Assembly: GCA_020725025.1 (NCBI GenBank)
Contig: DYFV01000025.1
Location: 1 to 63,376, forward strand
Length of the DNA: 63,376 nucleotides
Direction of reading: 5' to 3'
Source of the DNA: Azoarcus sp.
GTDB taxonomy: Bacteria > Pseudomonadota > Gammaproteobacteria > Burkholderiales > Rhodocyclaceae
Of the stretch, positions 54,362 to 63,321 are shown one piece after another. Position 1 is the stretch's first letter. Each line of letters opens with the position of its first letter. The notes beneath the pieces were generated by a model that saw only the letters and a program-made list of their open reading frames with translations, was not told where the DNA came from and searched no databases. Made by a program: the position numbers and the translations under genes.

Positions 54362-56008
54362 GTGAGTCCGCTGACCGCCACCACCGTCCATCAGGCGTTC
54401 GCCCGCGCGGCGAGCGCCTGGGCGAAGCAGCCCTTCCTCGCCGTGCTGCCGGAGACCGCCGGGATCTACGGCATCGACCCCGGCGAGCTCGGCTACGCGG
54501 AAGCGGCCGGGCGCATCGATGCTCTGCGCGCCACCTACGCCGCCGCGGGCTACGGCCACGGTCACCGGGTGGGCCTCCTGCTGGAAAACCGGCCGAGCTT
54601 CTTCCTGCACTGGTTCGCCCTGAACGCGCTGGGCGTCTCCGTCGTGCCGATCAACGCCGATCTTCGCGCCGCCGAGCTGGAGTACCTCGTCGGCCACTCC
54701 GAGATCGCCCTCGCGGTGGCGCTGCCCGGCCGCCACGCCGAGCTCCTCGCCGCGGCGCGGGCAGCCGATTGGCCGCTGCGAGTGATGGGCGACGCCGACG
54801 CGCCACCGCCGGCGCCCTTCCCCGCTCCGCTCGCCGGAAGCGCGCCGGGCGAGCTCACCGAGTGCGCGCTCCTCTACACCTCCGGCACCACCGGCCGGCC
54901 CAAGGGCTGCATCCTGCCCAACCGCTACTTCCTCCACGCCGGGCGCTGGTACGCCGGCATCGGCGGGCTCGCCCGCCTCGCGCCGGGCGCCGAGCGCATG
55001 ATCACGCCGCTCCCCGTGGTGCACATGAACGCCATGGCCTACTCCACGATGGCGATGGTGATGACCGGCGGCTGCCTGATCCCCCTCGACCGCTTCCATC
55101 CGAAGAGCTGGTGGGCCTCGGTGCGCGAGTCGCGGGCCACCGTGATGCACTACCTGGGCGTGATGCCCGCCATGCTGATGAAGGCCGAGCCCTCGCCCGC
55201 CGACCGCGAGCACGCGGTGCGCTTCGGCTTCGGTGCCGGCGTGGATCGGACGCTGCACGCGCCCTTCGAGGCGCGCTTCGGCATCCCGCTGCTGGAAGCC
55301 TGGGCCATGACCGAGACCGGCGCCGGCGCGGTGGTGATCGCCAACCGCGAGCCGCGTCAGGTCGGGACCAACTGCTTCGGGCGCGAGGAGGCCGACGTCG
55401 AGGTGCGCCTCGTCACCGACGACGGCCGCGACGCGGGCACCGACGAGCCGGGCGAGCTGCTGGTGCGCCACGCGGGTAGCGATCCGCGCTACGGCTTCCT
55501 CGCCGGCTACCTGAAGGATCCGGAGGCGACCGACGCGGCCTGGGCCGGCGGCTGGTTCCACACCGGCGACATCGTACGCCGCGACGCCGCGGGCTATCTC
55601 CACTTCATCGACCGGAGGAAGAACGTCATCCGCCGCAGCGGCGAGAACATCGCCGCGGTGGAGGTGGAGGCGGTGCTGCAGCAGCACCCGCGGGTGCGGG
55701 CGGTGGCGGTGGCGGCGGTGCCCGACCCGGTGCGCGGCGACGAGGTGATGGCGCTGGTGATCCCCCACGAGCCGGTGGCCGACGCGGGGGCCATGGACAC
55801 CCTCGCCCGCGAGCTCGTCGCCTGGTCGCTGGCACGGCTCGCCTACTACAAGGCGCCCGGCTACGTCGCCTTCGTGGACGCCCTGCCGCTCACCGCAACC
55901 AACAAGATCCAGCGCGGCGAGCTGAAGGCGCTCGCACCGACCCTGGTCGGCGGGCCGGCCTGCATCGACACCCGCGCGATGAAGAAGCGCGAGGGGGCGC
56001 ACGCATGA
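54362..56008 (+). CDS. Acyl-CoA ligase, class I adenylate-forming (CaiC-like)
   Basis: 548 residues from a GTG start. Adenylation motifs: LLYTSGTTGRPKGCILPN (about 177-194), AWAMTETGAGAV (A5), GGWFHTGDIVRRDAAGYLHFIDRRKN (A7/A8) and TATNKIQRGEL (A10 Lys). Activates a carboxylic acid to its CoA thioester. In block C, dioxindole-3-acetate (or indole-3-acetate) is the plausible substrate. It overlaps the thiolase-like gene by ATGA. Confidence 0.92.
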   Translation: MSPLTATTVHQAFARAASAWAKQPFLAVLPETAGIYGIDPGELGYAEAAGRIDALRATYAAAGYGHGHRVGLLLENRPSFFLHWFALNALGVSVVPINADLRAAELEYLVGHSEIALAVALPGRHAELLAAARAADWPLRVMGDADAPPPAPFPAPLAGSAPGELTECALLYTSGTTGRPKGCILPNRYFLHAGRWYAGIGGLARLAPGAERMITPLPVVHMNAMAYSTMAMVMTGGCLIPLDRFHPKSWWASVRESRATVMHYLGVMPAMLMKAEPSPADREHAVRFGFGAGVDRTLHAPFEARFGIPLLEAWAMTETGAGAVVIANREPRQVGTNCFGREEADVEVRLVTDDGRDAGTDEPGELLVRHAGSDPRYGFLAGYLKDPEATDAAWAGGWFHTGDIVRRDAAGYLHFIDRRKNVIRRSGENIAAVEVEAVLQQHPRVRAVAVAAVPDPVRGDEVMALVIPHEPVADAGAMDTLARELVAWSLARLAYYKAPGYVAFVDALPLTATNKIQRGELKALAPTLVGGPACIDTRAMKKREGAHA

Positions 56009-57183
56009 GCAAATCCAAGCGCCTCGGCTACGAGGGCGTCGCGGTCGCCGTCCCGGTGACCGTCCCCTACGTCCGCTACTCCACCAAGAGCGCCCACTGG
56101 TGGCTGGGCCGCGCGCTCGCCGAGCTGGTGCGCGCCTCGGGCCTCGCCAAGGCCGAGGTGGACGGCGTGTGCGTCTCCAGCTTCACCCTCGGCCCGGACA
56201 CCGCGGTGGGTCTCATGCAGCACCTGGGCATGAGCCCGCGCTGGCTCGACCACATCCCCATGGGGGGTGCGAGCGGCGTGGTGGCCCTGCGCCGCGCCGC
56301 ACGCGCGGTGCAGGCGGGCGACGCGGAGGTGGTGGCCTGCCTCGCCGGCGACACCAACCACGTGGACTCCTTCCGCAACACGGTGAGCCAGTTCTCCCGC
56401 TTCGCCCAGGACGCGGTCTATCCCTACGGGGCGGGCGGGCCCAACGCGAGCTTCGCGCTCCTCACCGACTACTACATGAAGCATTACGGGGCGACGCGCG
56501 AGGACTTCGGCAAGCTGTGCGTGGCCCAGCGGGACAACGCGCTGAAGAATCCCCACGCGCTGATGAAGAAGCCCCTCACCCTCGATCAGTACCTCGAGGC
56601 GCGGCCGATCACGGACCCGATCCACCTGTTCGACTGCGTCATGCCCTGCGCCGGCGCGGAAGGCTTCCTGGTGATGAGCGAGGAGCGGGCACGCTCGCTC
56701 AGTCTGCCTTTCGCCCGCGTCCGCTCCACCATCGAGCGCCACAACGCCTTCCCCGAGGATCCGATCCAGTTCCGCGGCGGCTGGGCGATGGACGCGGGCG
56801 CGCTCTACGAGCACGCCGGGGTGGGTCCGGCCGACATGGACTTCCTCGAAGCCTACGACGACTACCCGGTGATCAACGTGTTGCAGATGGAGGACCTCGG
56901 CTTCTGCGCCAAGGGCGAAGGGCCGGCCTTCGTCCGCGCCAACGGCTTCACCGTCGACGGCAGCTTCCCCTTCAACACCTCGGGCGGCCAGCTCTCGGTG
57001 GGCCAGGCCGGCGCGGCGGGCGGCTACCTCGGGCTGGTGCAGGCGCTGCGCCAGGTCACCGGCACCGCCGGAGCCACCCAGGTCGCCGACGCGCGGCTGG
57101 GGCTCGTCTCCGGCTTCGGCATGATCAACTACGACCGCGGCCTGTGCTCCGGCGCGGCGATTCTGGAGCGGGGAGAGGCATGA
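56005..57183 (+). CDS. Thiolase-fold protein lacking the nucleophilic Cys (Ltp2-like aldolase candidate)
   Basis: 392 residues. Thiolase superfamily, SCP-x subgroup: MGGASGVVALRRAARAVQAGDAEVVACLAGD at about 86-116 (quoted in part), FNTSGGQLSVGQAGAAGGYLG near the end, and a final SGFGMINYDRG. Where thiolases have the nucleophile in GCASG, this protein has GGASG (87-91). Steroid aldolases of the Ltp2 type also lack the Cys and work with a DUF35 partner, as here. Retro-aldol cleavage of a tertiary beta-hydroxyacyl-CoA is therefore likelier than thiolysis. ATGA coupled to both neighbours. Confidence 0.87.
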   Translation: MSKSKRLGYEGVAVAVPVTVPYVRYSTKSAHWWLGRALAELVRASGLAKAEVDGVCVSSFTLGPDTAVGLMQHLGMSPRWLDHIPMGGASGVVALRRAARAVQAGDAEVVACLAGDTNHVDSFRNTVSQFSRFAQDAVYPYGAGGPNASFALLTDYYMKHYGATREDFGKLCVAQRDNALKNPHALMKKPLTLDQYLEARPITDPIHLFDCVMPCAGAEGFLVMSEERARSLSLPFARVRSTIERHNAFPEDPIQFRGGWAMDAGALYEHAGVGPADMDFLEAYDDYPVINVLQMEDLGFCAKGEGPAFVRANGFTVDGSFPFNTSGGQLSVGQAGAAGGYLGLVQALRQVTGTAGATQVADARLGLVSGFGMINYDRGLCSGAAILERGEA

Positions 57184-58424
57184 GCGAGCCGCTACGCCAA
57201 CCGAAGAAGAAGAACCCGATCGCCCGCACCCGGCTGCCCACCCGGCCGCCCGCCGCGCGCAGCCGCACGGCCCACGGCCTCACCCGCGCCGCCGCCGAGG
57301 GCCGCTTCGAGCTGCAGGTGTGCGCCGACTGCGGAGCGGTGCAGTACCCGCCCCGCGAGCTCTGCGGCGCCTGCCTCTCCGAGCGCCTGCGCTGGGAGCC
57401 GGTCGCCGACGGCGGCATGCTCGTCGCGACCACGGTGCTCCGCCACAGCAACGACCTCTACTTCCGCGAGCGCCTGCCGTGGCGGGTGGGCACGGTTCGG
57501 CTCGACGCCGGCCCCTCCGCGATCGCCCATGTGCACGAGGACTGCGCCGAAGGCGGCCGCGTGCGCCTCGCGCTCAAGCTGGACCGCAGCGGCCAGGCGG
57601 TCCTGCACGCGCTGCCCGAAAAGGACACCCCGAACATGCACGACGCTCCCCAACTGCGCGAATCGACCTGCGACCCGAAATACCGCCGCGTGCTCGTCAC
57701 CGACGGCAAGTGCGCCACCGGCATGGCGGTGGCGAAGGCGATGCTCGCAGCCGGCGCCGGGACGGTGTTCCTCGGCGACCCGAGCACCTGGAAGACGCTG
57801 CCCGCCTTCGACGCCTTCGCCGCGTCCGACGAACGCCTGCAGGTGGTCGGGCTCGACGTCACCGACTCGGACTCCGTCGAACGGCTCGCCGCCTCGATCG
57901 GCGGCAAGGTGGACATCCTGGTGAACACCGCCGGGCACCTGCGCGACGGCGGCGTGATCGACGCCAAGGGGGTGCTGCTCGCCCGCGACGCCTTCGAGGT
58001 GAATGTGCTGGGGCTGATGCGCCTCGCCCAGGCCTTCGGCCCCGGGATGCGTTTCCGCGCGGCAGATGGCACGAACAACGCGGCGGCCTGGGTGAATCTC
58101 CTCTCCATCCACGCCCTGGCGGCGCTGCCGGCCCGCGCCGCCTGGTCGGCCTCCCAGGCCGCGGCCCTGTCGCTGTCGCGCTCCCTGCGGGCCGAGATGG
58201 GCACAGCCGGGGTGCGGGTGATGAACGTCTTCGCCGGTCCGGTGGAGGACGAATGGGAGCAGCTCACCCCGCCGCCGAAGATCGCGCCCGCGGCGCTGGC
58301 CAAGGCCATCGTCGGCGGCCTGAAGGACGGCGTGGAAGACCTCTACGTGGGCGATGTGGCGGAAGAGCTGCGCCAGCGCCTGCGCGAAAACCACAAGGCG
58401 GTCGAGCGCGAGCTCGGTGCCTGA
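57180..58424 (+). CDS. DUF35 OB-fold/Zn-ribbon protein fused to degenerate SDR
   Basis: 414 residues. N-terminal basic tail, then DUF35 rubredoxin-like zinc ribbon (C48, C51, C62, C65) and OB-fold (about 70-150). The rest (about 168-410) is SDR-like (ILVNTAGHLRDGG) but the Gly-rich motif reads TDGKCATGMAV, and the Tyr-x-x-x-Lys pair is Trp322...Gln326 (AWSASQA). So the SDR part cannot work by the classical mechanism. DUF35 proteins partner thiolase-fold enzymes and load acyl-CoA; here the genes overlap by ATGA. Confidence 0.85.
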   Translation: MSEPLRQPKKKNPIARTRLPTRPPAARSRTAHGLTRAAAEGRFELQVCADCGAVQYPPRELCGACLSERLRWEPVADGGMLVATTVLRHSNDLYFRERLPWRVGTVRLDAGPSAIAHVHEDCAEGGRVRLALKLDRSGQAVLHALPEKDTPNMHDAPQLRESTCDPKYRRVLVTDGKCATGMAVAKAMLAAGAGTVFLGDPSTWKTLPAFDAFAASDERLQVVGLDVTDSDSVERLAASIGGKVDILVNTAGHLRDGGVIDAKGVLLARDAFEVNVLGLMRLAQAFGPGMRFRAADGTNNAAAWVNLLSIHALAALPARAAWSASQAAALSLSRSLRAEMGTAGVRVMNVFAGPVEDEWEQLTPPPKIAPAALAKAIVGGLKDGVEDLYVGDVAEELRQRLRENHKAVERELGA

Positions 58425-58443
58425 CCTCCCTCGGAGACCGAAG

Positions 58444-59229
58444 ATGACCAACCCCATCCTCGTCGAATTCATGGCCGAGCTGCTGGCCGGCCGGGTGAAG
58501 ATCGTCGATCTCACCCAGACGCTGGCGCCGGAATTCCCCACCATCGTCCTCCCGCCGGAGTTCGGCCAGGCCTGGCCCTTCCGCATCGAGGAGATCTCGC
58601 GCTACGACGAGCGCGGCCCCGCCTGGTACTGGAACAACTTCTCCTGCTCGGAGCACACCGGCACCCACTTCGACGCGCCGGTGCACTGGGTGACCGGCAA
58701 GGACCTGCCGGACAACGCGGTCGATTCCATCCCGGTGGAGCACTTCATCGCCGCCGCCTGCGTGATCGACGTCTCGGCCGAAGCCGCCGGGAACCCGGAC
58801 TTCCTGCTCACCATCGCGCACGTGAAGGCGTGGGAAGAGATACACGGCCGCATCCCGGAGCGCGCCTGGGTGCTCCTGCGCACCGACTGGTCCAAGCGCC
58901 CGACGCCCAAGGAATACCTCAACCTGGCCGAGGACGGCGCCCACTCGCCAGGGCCCGACGCCGAGGTGGTGCCCTGGCTCATCCGCGAGCGCAAGGTGCA
59001 CGGCTTCGGCACCGAGTCCATCGGCACGGACGCCGGCCAGGCCCACCACCTCAACCCGCCCTACCCCTGCCACTACTACATGCACGGCAACAGCCGCTAC
59101 GGCCTGCAGTGCCTCACCAACCTCGACCAGCTCCCGCCCCAGGGCGCGCTGATCTTCGCCGCGCCGCTGAAGATCCGCAACGGCTCGGGCAGCCCGCTGC
59201 GCGTGCTGGCGCTGACGACGAGCGCATGA
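58444..59229 (+). CDS. Cyclase family metal hydrolase, isatin-hydrolase-like, copy 2
   Basis: 261 residues, close paralogue of 46428-47216 (same YDERGPAWYWNNFS, HTGTHFDAPVHW, YGLQCLTNLDQLPP and LKIRNGSGSPLRVLAL blocks; start of the former motif reads SCSEHTGTHFDAP). Expected metal-dependent hydrolysis of a lactam or formamide ring. As the gene follows the aldolase-like genes, isatin released there is the obvious substrate. The two copies imply the same step serves both oxygenase routes. Confidence 0.87.
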   Translation: MTNPILVEFMAELLAGRVKIVDLTQTLAPEFPTIVLPPEFGQAWPFRIEEISRYDERGPAWYWNNFSCSEHTGTHFDAPVHWVTGKDLPDNAVDSIPVEHFIAAACVIDVSAEAAGNPDFLLTIAHVKAWEEIHGRIPERAWVLLRTDWSKRPTPKEYLNLAEDGAHSPGPDAEVVPWLIRERKVHGFGTESIGTDAGQAHHLNPPYPCHYYMHGNSRYGLQCLTNLDQLPPQGALIFAAPLKIRNGSGSPLRVLALTTSA

Positions 59230-59239
59230 GGGTGAAACC

Positions 59240-59968
59240 ATGAGCGAACGACTGGTTGCGGTGGTCACCGGCGGCTCGGCCGGCATCGGTGCCGACATCT
59301 GCCGGCGCATGCTGGACGACGGCTACGAAGTGGTGTCGCTCGCGCGCCGCGCGCCCGAGTGGTCGCACTCGCGGCTGACCCATATCCAGGTCGACCTCCT
59401 GGACGCCGCCGCCACCGAGGAGGCCGCGCGGGGCATCGCCCGCGACTTCCCGGTGACCCACCTCGTTCACAACGCCGGCGTGATCTGGCCCAAGCTGCTG
59501 CCCGAGGTCACCCAGGAGGATCTGCATGGCCTCACCCGGATCCACCTCGGCGCGGCGCTCGCGCTGATGCAGGCGGCGCTGCCCGGCATGCAGGCACGTG
59601 GCTTCGGCCGCGTGGTGCTCATGTCCTCCCGCGGCGCCCTGGGCCTCGCCACCCGCACCGCCTACTCCGCCACCAAGGCCGGCATGATCGGCATGGCCCG
59701 CACCTGGGCGCTGGAGCTCGCGCCCCACGGCATCACGGTGAACGTGGTGGCGCCCGGCCCGGTGCAGACCGACATGTTCCACGACGTGATCCCCGCCGGC
59801 AGCGAGCGCGAGCAGGCGCTCGCGGCCAGCATCCCGGTGCGTCGCATCGGCCGACCCGAGGACGTCACCCGCGCGGTGATGTTCTTCGCCGATCCGGCCA
59901 ACGGCTTCGTCACCGGCCAGACCCTCTATGTATGCGGCGGCGCCAGCATCGGCACCGTCGTGATCTGA
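59240..59968 (+). CDS. Short-chain dehydrogenase
   Basis: 242 residues. Motifs: VAVVTGGSAGIGADIC, HLVHNAGVIWPKL, MSSRGALGLATRTAYSATKAG (Ser, Tyr, Lys intact) and VVAPGPVQTDMF. NAD(P)-dependent, in contrast to the degenerate SDR half three genes upstream in the same operon. Eleven bases after the cyclase gene. A dehydrogenation on the auxin route is probable, substrate unknown. Confidence 0.9.
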   Translation: MSERLVAVVTGGSAGIGADICRRMLDDGYEVVSLARRAPEWSHSRLTHIQVDLLDAAATEEAARGIARDFPVTHLVHNAGVIWPKLLPEVTQEDLHGLTRIHLGAALALMQAALPGMQARGFGRVVLMSSRGALGLATRTAYSATKAGMIGMARTWALELAPHGITVNVVAPGPVQTDMFHDVIPAGSEREQALAASIPVRRIGRPEDVTRAVMFFADPANGFVTGQTLYVCGGASIGTVVI

Positions 59969-60035
59969 GCAAGAACCGAACAACAACGAGCGTTTCCCCC
60001 ACCCGCAGTACGACCCACCCAACGGAGCACACACC

Positions 60036-61187
60036 ATGATGCTGAAGCGATTCACCACCGTTGTCGCCGCTGCAAGCCTCGCCTCGTTCGCCGCCGGCGC
60101 GTGGGCGCAGGTCAAGGTCGGCGTCATCGCCTCCTCGACCGGCCCCACGGCGCTCGTGGGCATCCCGCAGAAGAACTCCGTGCCGCTGCTGCCGGCGAAG
60201 ATCGGCGACTACACGGTCGAGTACGTCGTCCTCGACGACGCGAGCGACCCGACCGCCTCGGTCACCGCCCTGAAGAAGCTCATCTCCGAGCAGAACGTGG
60301 ACGCGGTGATCGGCCCCTCCGGCTCGCCCAACGCCATGGGCATCATCCAGTTCGCCGCCGAGGCGGGGGTGCCCATGCTGGCCCCGGTGGGCACCGCAGC
60401 CGTCGTGTTGCCGATGACCGAGCAGAAGAAGTGGGTGTTCAAGACCACCCAGAACGACGACATCATCGCCACCGCGCTGGTCGAGCACATGGCGAAGAAC
60501 GGCGTGAAGACGGTGGGCATGATCGGCACCGCCGATCCCTACGGCGAGAACTGGTTCAAGGTGTTCTCCGGCCTCGCCACCGAGAGCGGCATCAAGGTGG
60601 TGGCCACCGAGAAGTTCCTGCGCTCGGACAACTCGGTGACCGGCCAGGCGCTGAAGATCATCGGCGCGAAGCCCGACGCGGTGCTGGTGGCCGCCCCCGG
60701 CGGCCCCTCGGTGCTGCCGCAGATCACGCTCCACGACCTGGGCTACAAGGGCAAGGTGTACCAGACCCATGGCGCCGCCCTGCCCGACTTCCTCAAGCTC
60801 GGCGGCAAGAAGGTCGAGGGCACCATCCTCGCCGCGAGCCTGATGCTGGTGCTGGACGAGATGCCCGACAGCGTGCCGTCCAAGGCGGTGGCCGCCGAGT
60901 ACATCGCGGCCTACGAGAAGCTTCACGGCAGCAAGCCCGCCACCTTCGGCGCCAACGTCTACGACGCCGGCCTGCTGCTCAAGCAGGCGATCCCGCTCGC
61001 CGCGCAAAAAGGCAAGCCCGGCAGCAAGGCGTTCCGCGCCGCGCTGCGCGACGCGCTCGAGCAGACCAGGGAGCTGGTGGGCACCCAGGGGGTCTACAAC
61101 ATGTCGGCCGCCGATCACAGCGGCTTCGACGAGCGCGGCCGGGTGATGATCACCGTGAAGGACGGCAACTGGCGGTTGATCCGCTAA
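60036..61187 (+). CDS. Branched-chain-amino-acid-type ABC substrate-binding protein
   Basis: 383 residues. Signal peptide about 1-25 (AAGAWAQ). Leu/Ile/Val-binding-protein fold: VKVGVIASSTGPTALVGIP, VDAVIGPSGSPNAMGIIQFAAEAGVPM (blocks GPSGSPNAMG), KTTQNDDIIATALVEHM, LRSDNSVTGQALKI. Periplasmic binding of an aromatic carboxylate is likely, as in many aromatic operons. No permease or ATPase gene follows, so the transporter must be elsewhere. Last gene before the MarR gene. Confidence 0.9.
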   Translation: MMLKRFTTVVAAASLASFAAGAWAQVKVGVIASSTGPTALVGIPQKNSVPLLPAKIGDYTVEYVVLDDASDPTASVTALKKLISEQNVDAVIGPSGSPNAMGIIQFAAEAGVPMLAPVGTAAVVLPMTEQKKWVFKTTQNDDIIATALVEHMAKNGVKTVGMIGTADPYGENWFKVFSGLATESGIKVVATEKFLRSDNSVTGQALKIIGAKPDAVLVAAPGGPSVLPQITLHDLGYKGKVYQTHGAALPDFLKLGGKKVEGTILAASLMLVLDEMPDSVPSKAVAAEYIAAYEKLHGSKPATFGANVYDAGLLLKQAIPLAAQKGKPGSKAFRAALRDALEQTRELVGTQGVYNMSAADHSGFDERGRVMITVKDGNWRLIR

Positions 61188-61201
61188 GGCGCCGCCCGAC
61201 A

Positions 61202-61231
61202 CCGCGGAGGACCCGTCCGGGGCCTCCGCGG
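61202..61231 (+). terminator. Terminator of block C
   Basis: CCGCGGAGG (61202-61210) pairs with CCTCCGCGG (61223-61231), extended by CCC/GGG. It lies 15 bases after the binding-protein stop. The U-tract is weak (GCTTTAT after ten bases), so efficiency is unclear. Confidence 0.6.
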
Positions 61232-61342
61232 AGGCCAGTCGCTTTATGGATGAATGATTTAGCCTGAAATGAGGAGTAAAATCCCGATCCGGGCGGCATC
61301 CGAGTTGCCGCCGTATCCTCGTCATTCGTTCCGGATACCGTC

Positions 61343-61867
61343 ATGACCGAAGCCCGATTCGCCCCGTCCTCCGAGCAAGTGAGCGCGATCATCGACCACG
61401 AGACGCGCGCGCGGGACGACGACCACGAAGCCCTGCGCGTATGGCTGCGCCTGCTGACCTGCACCAACCTGGTCGAGTCCCGCCTGAGGAACCTGCTGCG
61501 CACCCGTTTCGGCTCGACCCTGCCGCGCTTCGACATGATGGCCCAGCTCGATCGCCACCCCGAAGGGCTCAAGATGCGCGAGCTCTCCCATCGCCTGATG
61601 GTGACCGGCGGCAACGTCACCGGGCTCACCGACAAGCTGGTGGAGGAAGGCCTGGTCGAGCGCCGCGAGGACCCGCGCGACCGGCGCGCCTACTCGGTAC
61701 ACCTCACCCCCGAGGGCAAGCGCGCCTTCAAGGAGATGGCCAAGGCCCACGAGAAATGGGTGATCGAGCTCTTCGGCGGGCTGGAGCACGACGAGAAGGG
61801 CGAGCTGATGGAGCTCCTGAACCGGCTCAAGGGCCACCTCACCCGCTGCGACATCGGCTCGACCTGA
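61343..61867 (+). CDS. MarR family regulator (candidate regulator of the auxin-type operon)
   Basis: 174 residues. Winged helix: DMMAQLDRHPEGLKMRELSHRLMVTGGNVTGL, LVERREDPRDRRAYSVHLTPEGKRAF. Iad-type auxin loci carry a MarR repressor (iadR) that binds indole-3-acetate; this protein sits at the distal end of block C and may bind CATGAAATTTCATG at 47432. An inverted ATTT...AAAT (61257-61270) precedes it. It belongs to another MarR subgroup than the protein at 39002-39517. Confidence 0.9.
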   Translation: MTEARFAPSSEQVSAIIDHETRARDDDHEALRVWLRLLTCTNLVESRLRNLLRTRFGSTLPRFDMMAQLDRHPEGLKMRELSHRLMVTGGNVTGLTDKLVEEGLVERREDPRDRRAYSVHLTPEGKRAFKEMAKAHEKWVIELFGGLEHDEKGELMELLNRLKGHLTRCDIGST

Positions 61868-61881
61868 GCGCGAGCCGGCGT

Positions 61882-63030
61882 TCAGGCCGCCGCGACCCGC
61901 AGTGCCGCGGCAGCCGGACGCCGATCGACGGCGGAGCGGAACAGCGCCGCGACGAGATCCGATTGGGTGATCATGCCGACCACACGGTACTCGCCGTCGA
62001 CCACCGGCATGTGATGCAGGCCGCCGTCCGAGAAAAGCTCCACCAGGTCGGCCACGACCTGCTCCGGGCGCGCGGTGCGCACCTTCGCGGTCATGATATC
62101 GGCCACCGGCGTCGTCAGGCCCAGCAAGGGCGAGAGGCGGGCGCGGTGGGTATCGCGATCGATGAAGAAGTCGTGCAAGGAGACGATGCCCACCAGCCGC
62201 CGATCCGCTCCCGTCACCGGCAGCGCCTTGACCTTGTGCTCGGCCAGGAGGCGCCACGCCTCCGACACCGGCATGTCCGGGGACACCCGCAGCACGTCGC
62301 GGGCCATGATGTCGCCGCAGCGGGTCTCGCCGAAGCAGCGCCGCTGGGCGCGCAGTTCGGCGTCGACGAGGATCTCCCTGAGGTCGTCCGTGCTGATGTC
62401 GAGGATCTCGCCGCGTGCCTCGAGGGCCTCGTCGAGGTCGGCTCGAGTGAAGCCCTGGCGCCGGCTCGGCAGCGGATCCGTGGTCCGGTGGGGATTGGGT
62501 CGCTCGATCGAGCGGTGCGGGTAGCGGCGGCGGACGAGATTGTTGAAGACGAGCGCCATCGCCAGCAGCATGGCCGAGTTGATCGCCACCAGCCCCACGA
62601 AGCCGTAACCGAGACCGGCGATTTCCGCACCGCCCAGCACCGCCGTGAGCGCCACCGCGCCGCCGGGCGGATGCAGGCAGCGCAGGGGGAACATGAGTGC
62701 GATGGACACGGCCGCGGCGAGCGCCGCGGCAGCGCCCGAGTGATCGACCCACGCGGCGCAGCTCACCCCGACGAGCGCCGCGATCAGGTTTCCGCCCATG
62801 ATCGACCAGGGCTGGGCGAGCGGGCTGGCGGGCACGGCAAACAGCAGGACGGCCGACGCGCCCATCGGGGCGAGAAACCAGGGGTTGGCCACGCCGAGCA
62901 GTTTTCGGCTGATCCATTCGGCGCACAGCAAGCCCAACCCGGCGCCGATCGCACCGAGCAGCCGTTCGCGCCTGCGTGCGAGCGTGGGTTCGGGTAGGAA
63001 CGCCCGCAGCCAGGCACGCAGTTGGTGCAT
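61882..63030 (-). CDS. HPP family membrane protein with two CBS domains
   Basis: 382 residues. Four to six hydrophobic helices in the first 165 residues, including the HPP motif LRCLHPPGGAVALTAVLGG. Then a paired CBS module (about 230-360): CGDIMARDVLRVSPDMPVSEAW and VADIMTAKVRTARPEQVV with HMPVVDGEYRVVGMITQSDL. HPP proteins are thought to be nitrite or anion transporters in plastids and bacteria; CBS modules bind adenosyl nucleotides for regulation. Divergent from nothing visible; convergent with the MarR gene. Confidence 0.92.
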   Translation of the reverse strand: MHQLRAWLRAFLPEPTLARRRERLLGAIGAGLGLLCAEWISRKLLGVANPWFLAPMGASAVLLFAVPASPLAQPWSIMGGNLIAALVGVSCAAWVDHSGAAAALAAAVSIALMFPLRCLHPPGGAVALTAVLGGAEIAGLGYGFVGLVAINSAMLLAMALVFNNLVRRRYPHRSIERPNPHRTTDPLPSRRQGFTRADLDEALEARGEILDISTDDLREILVDAELRAQRRCFGETRCGDIMARDVLRVSPDMPVSEAWRLLAEHKVKALPVTGADRRLVGIVSLHDFFIDRDTHRARLSPLLGLTTPVADIMTAKVRTARPEQVVADLVELFSDGGLHHMPVVDGEYRVVGMITQSDLVAALFRSAVDRRPAAAALRVAAA

Positions 63031-63053
63031 CGCTCAGCTCCCTCCGTGTATCG

Positions 63054-63070
63054 CGCACCGAAACGGTGCG
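63054..63070 (-). promoter_or_regulatory. Short hairpin upstream of the HPP-CBS gene
   Basis: CGCACCG-AAA-CGGTGCG is a perfect 7-bp hairpin 23 bases before the start of the HPP-CBS gene, in its leader or promoter. 63071-63280 contains nothing I can identify. Confidence 0.35.
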
Positions 63071-63280
63071 TAGGGAGCGCAATTTAACATGCGATGCCCG
63101 ATATCCCGAATGCCCCACTTGGAGGAGGTGGCCGCTTATTCCGTCGGGTGCGGGCGATCGGCCGGTGGGCGACCGGGCACCGACACCGGACTTGCCGATA
63201 AGCTCGCGGAGGGCGGCCTGGGCGAGCATCGACCATGCGACCGCTCCCCCGCCCGCGCGAGCGAAAGCCCGTCCAAAAGC

Positions 63281-63312
63281 AAAAAGGCCACTCATGCGAG
63301 CGGCCTTTTTTC
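63281..63312 (-). terminator. Terminator after tRNA-Pro
   Basis: On the minus strand GGCCGCTC...GAGTGGCC forms a hairpin with one G-T pair, followed by TTTTT. It lies nine bases past the 3' end of the tRNA gene. Runs of A on the other side would also allow plus-strand termination. Confidence 0.8.
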
Positions 63313-63321
63313 CTGGAAATC

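Noticed and set aside
56005..58424. Anaerobic toluene BbsAB-type thiolase
   Set aside because: No benzylsuccinate genes nearby, and the nucleophilic Cys is missing.
47661..61867. iac-type auxin locus (to catechol)
   Set aside because: No iacA/iacB-like genes, amidase or catechol dioxygenase; content fits the iad type leading towards anthranilate.
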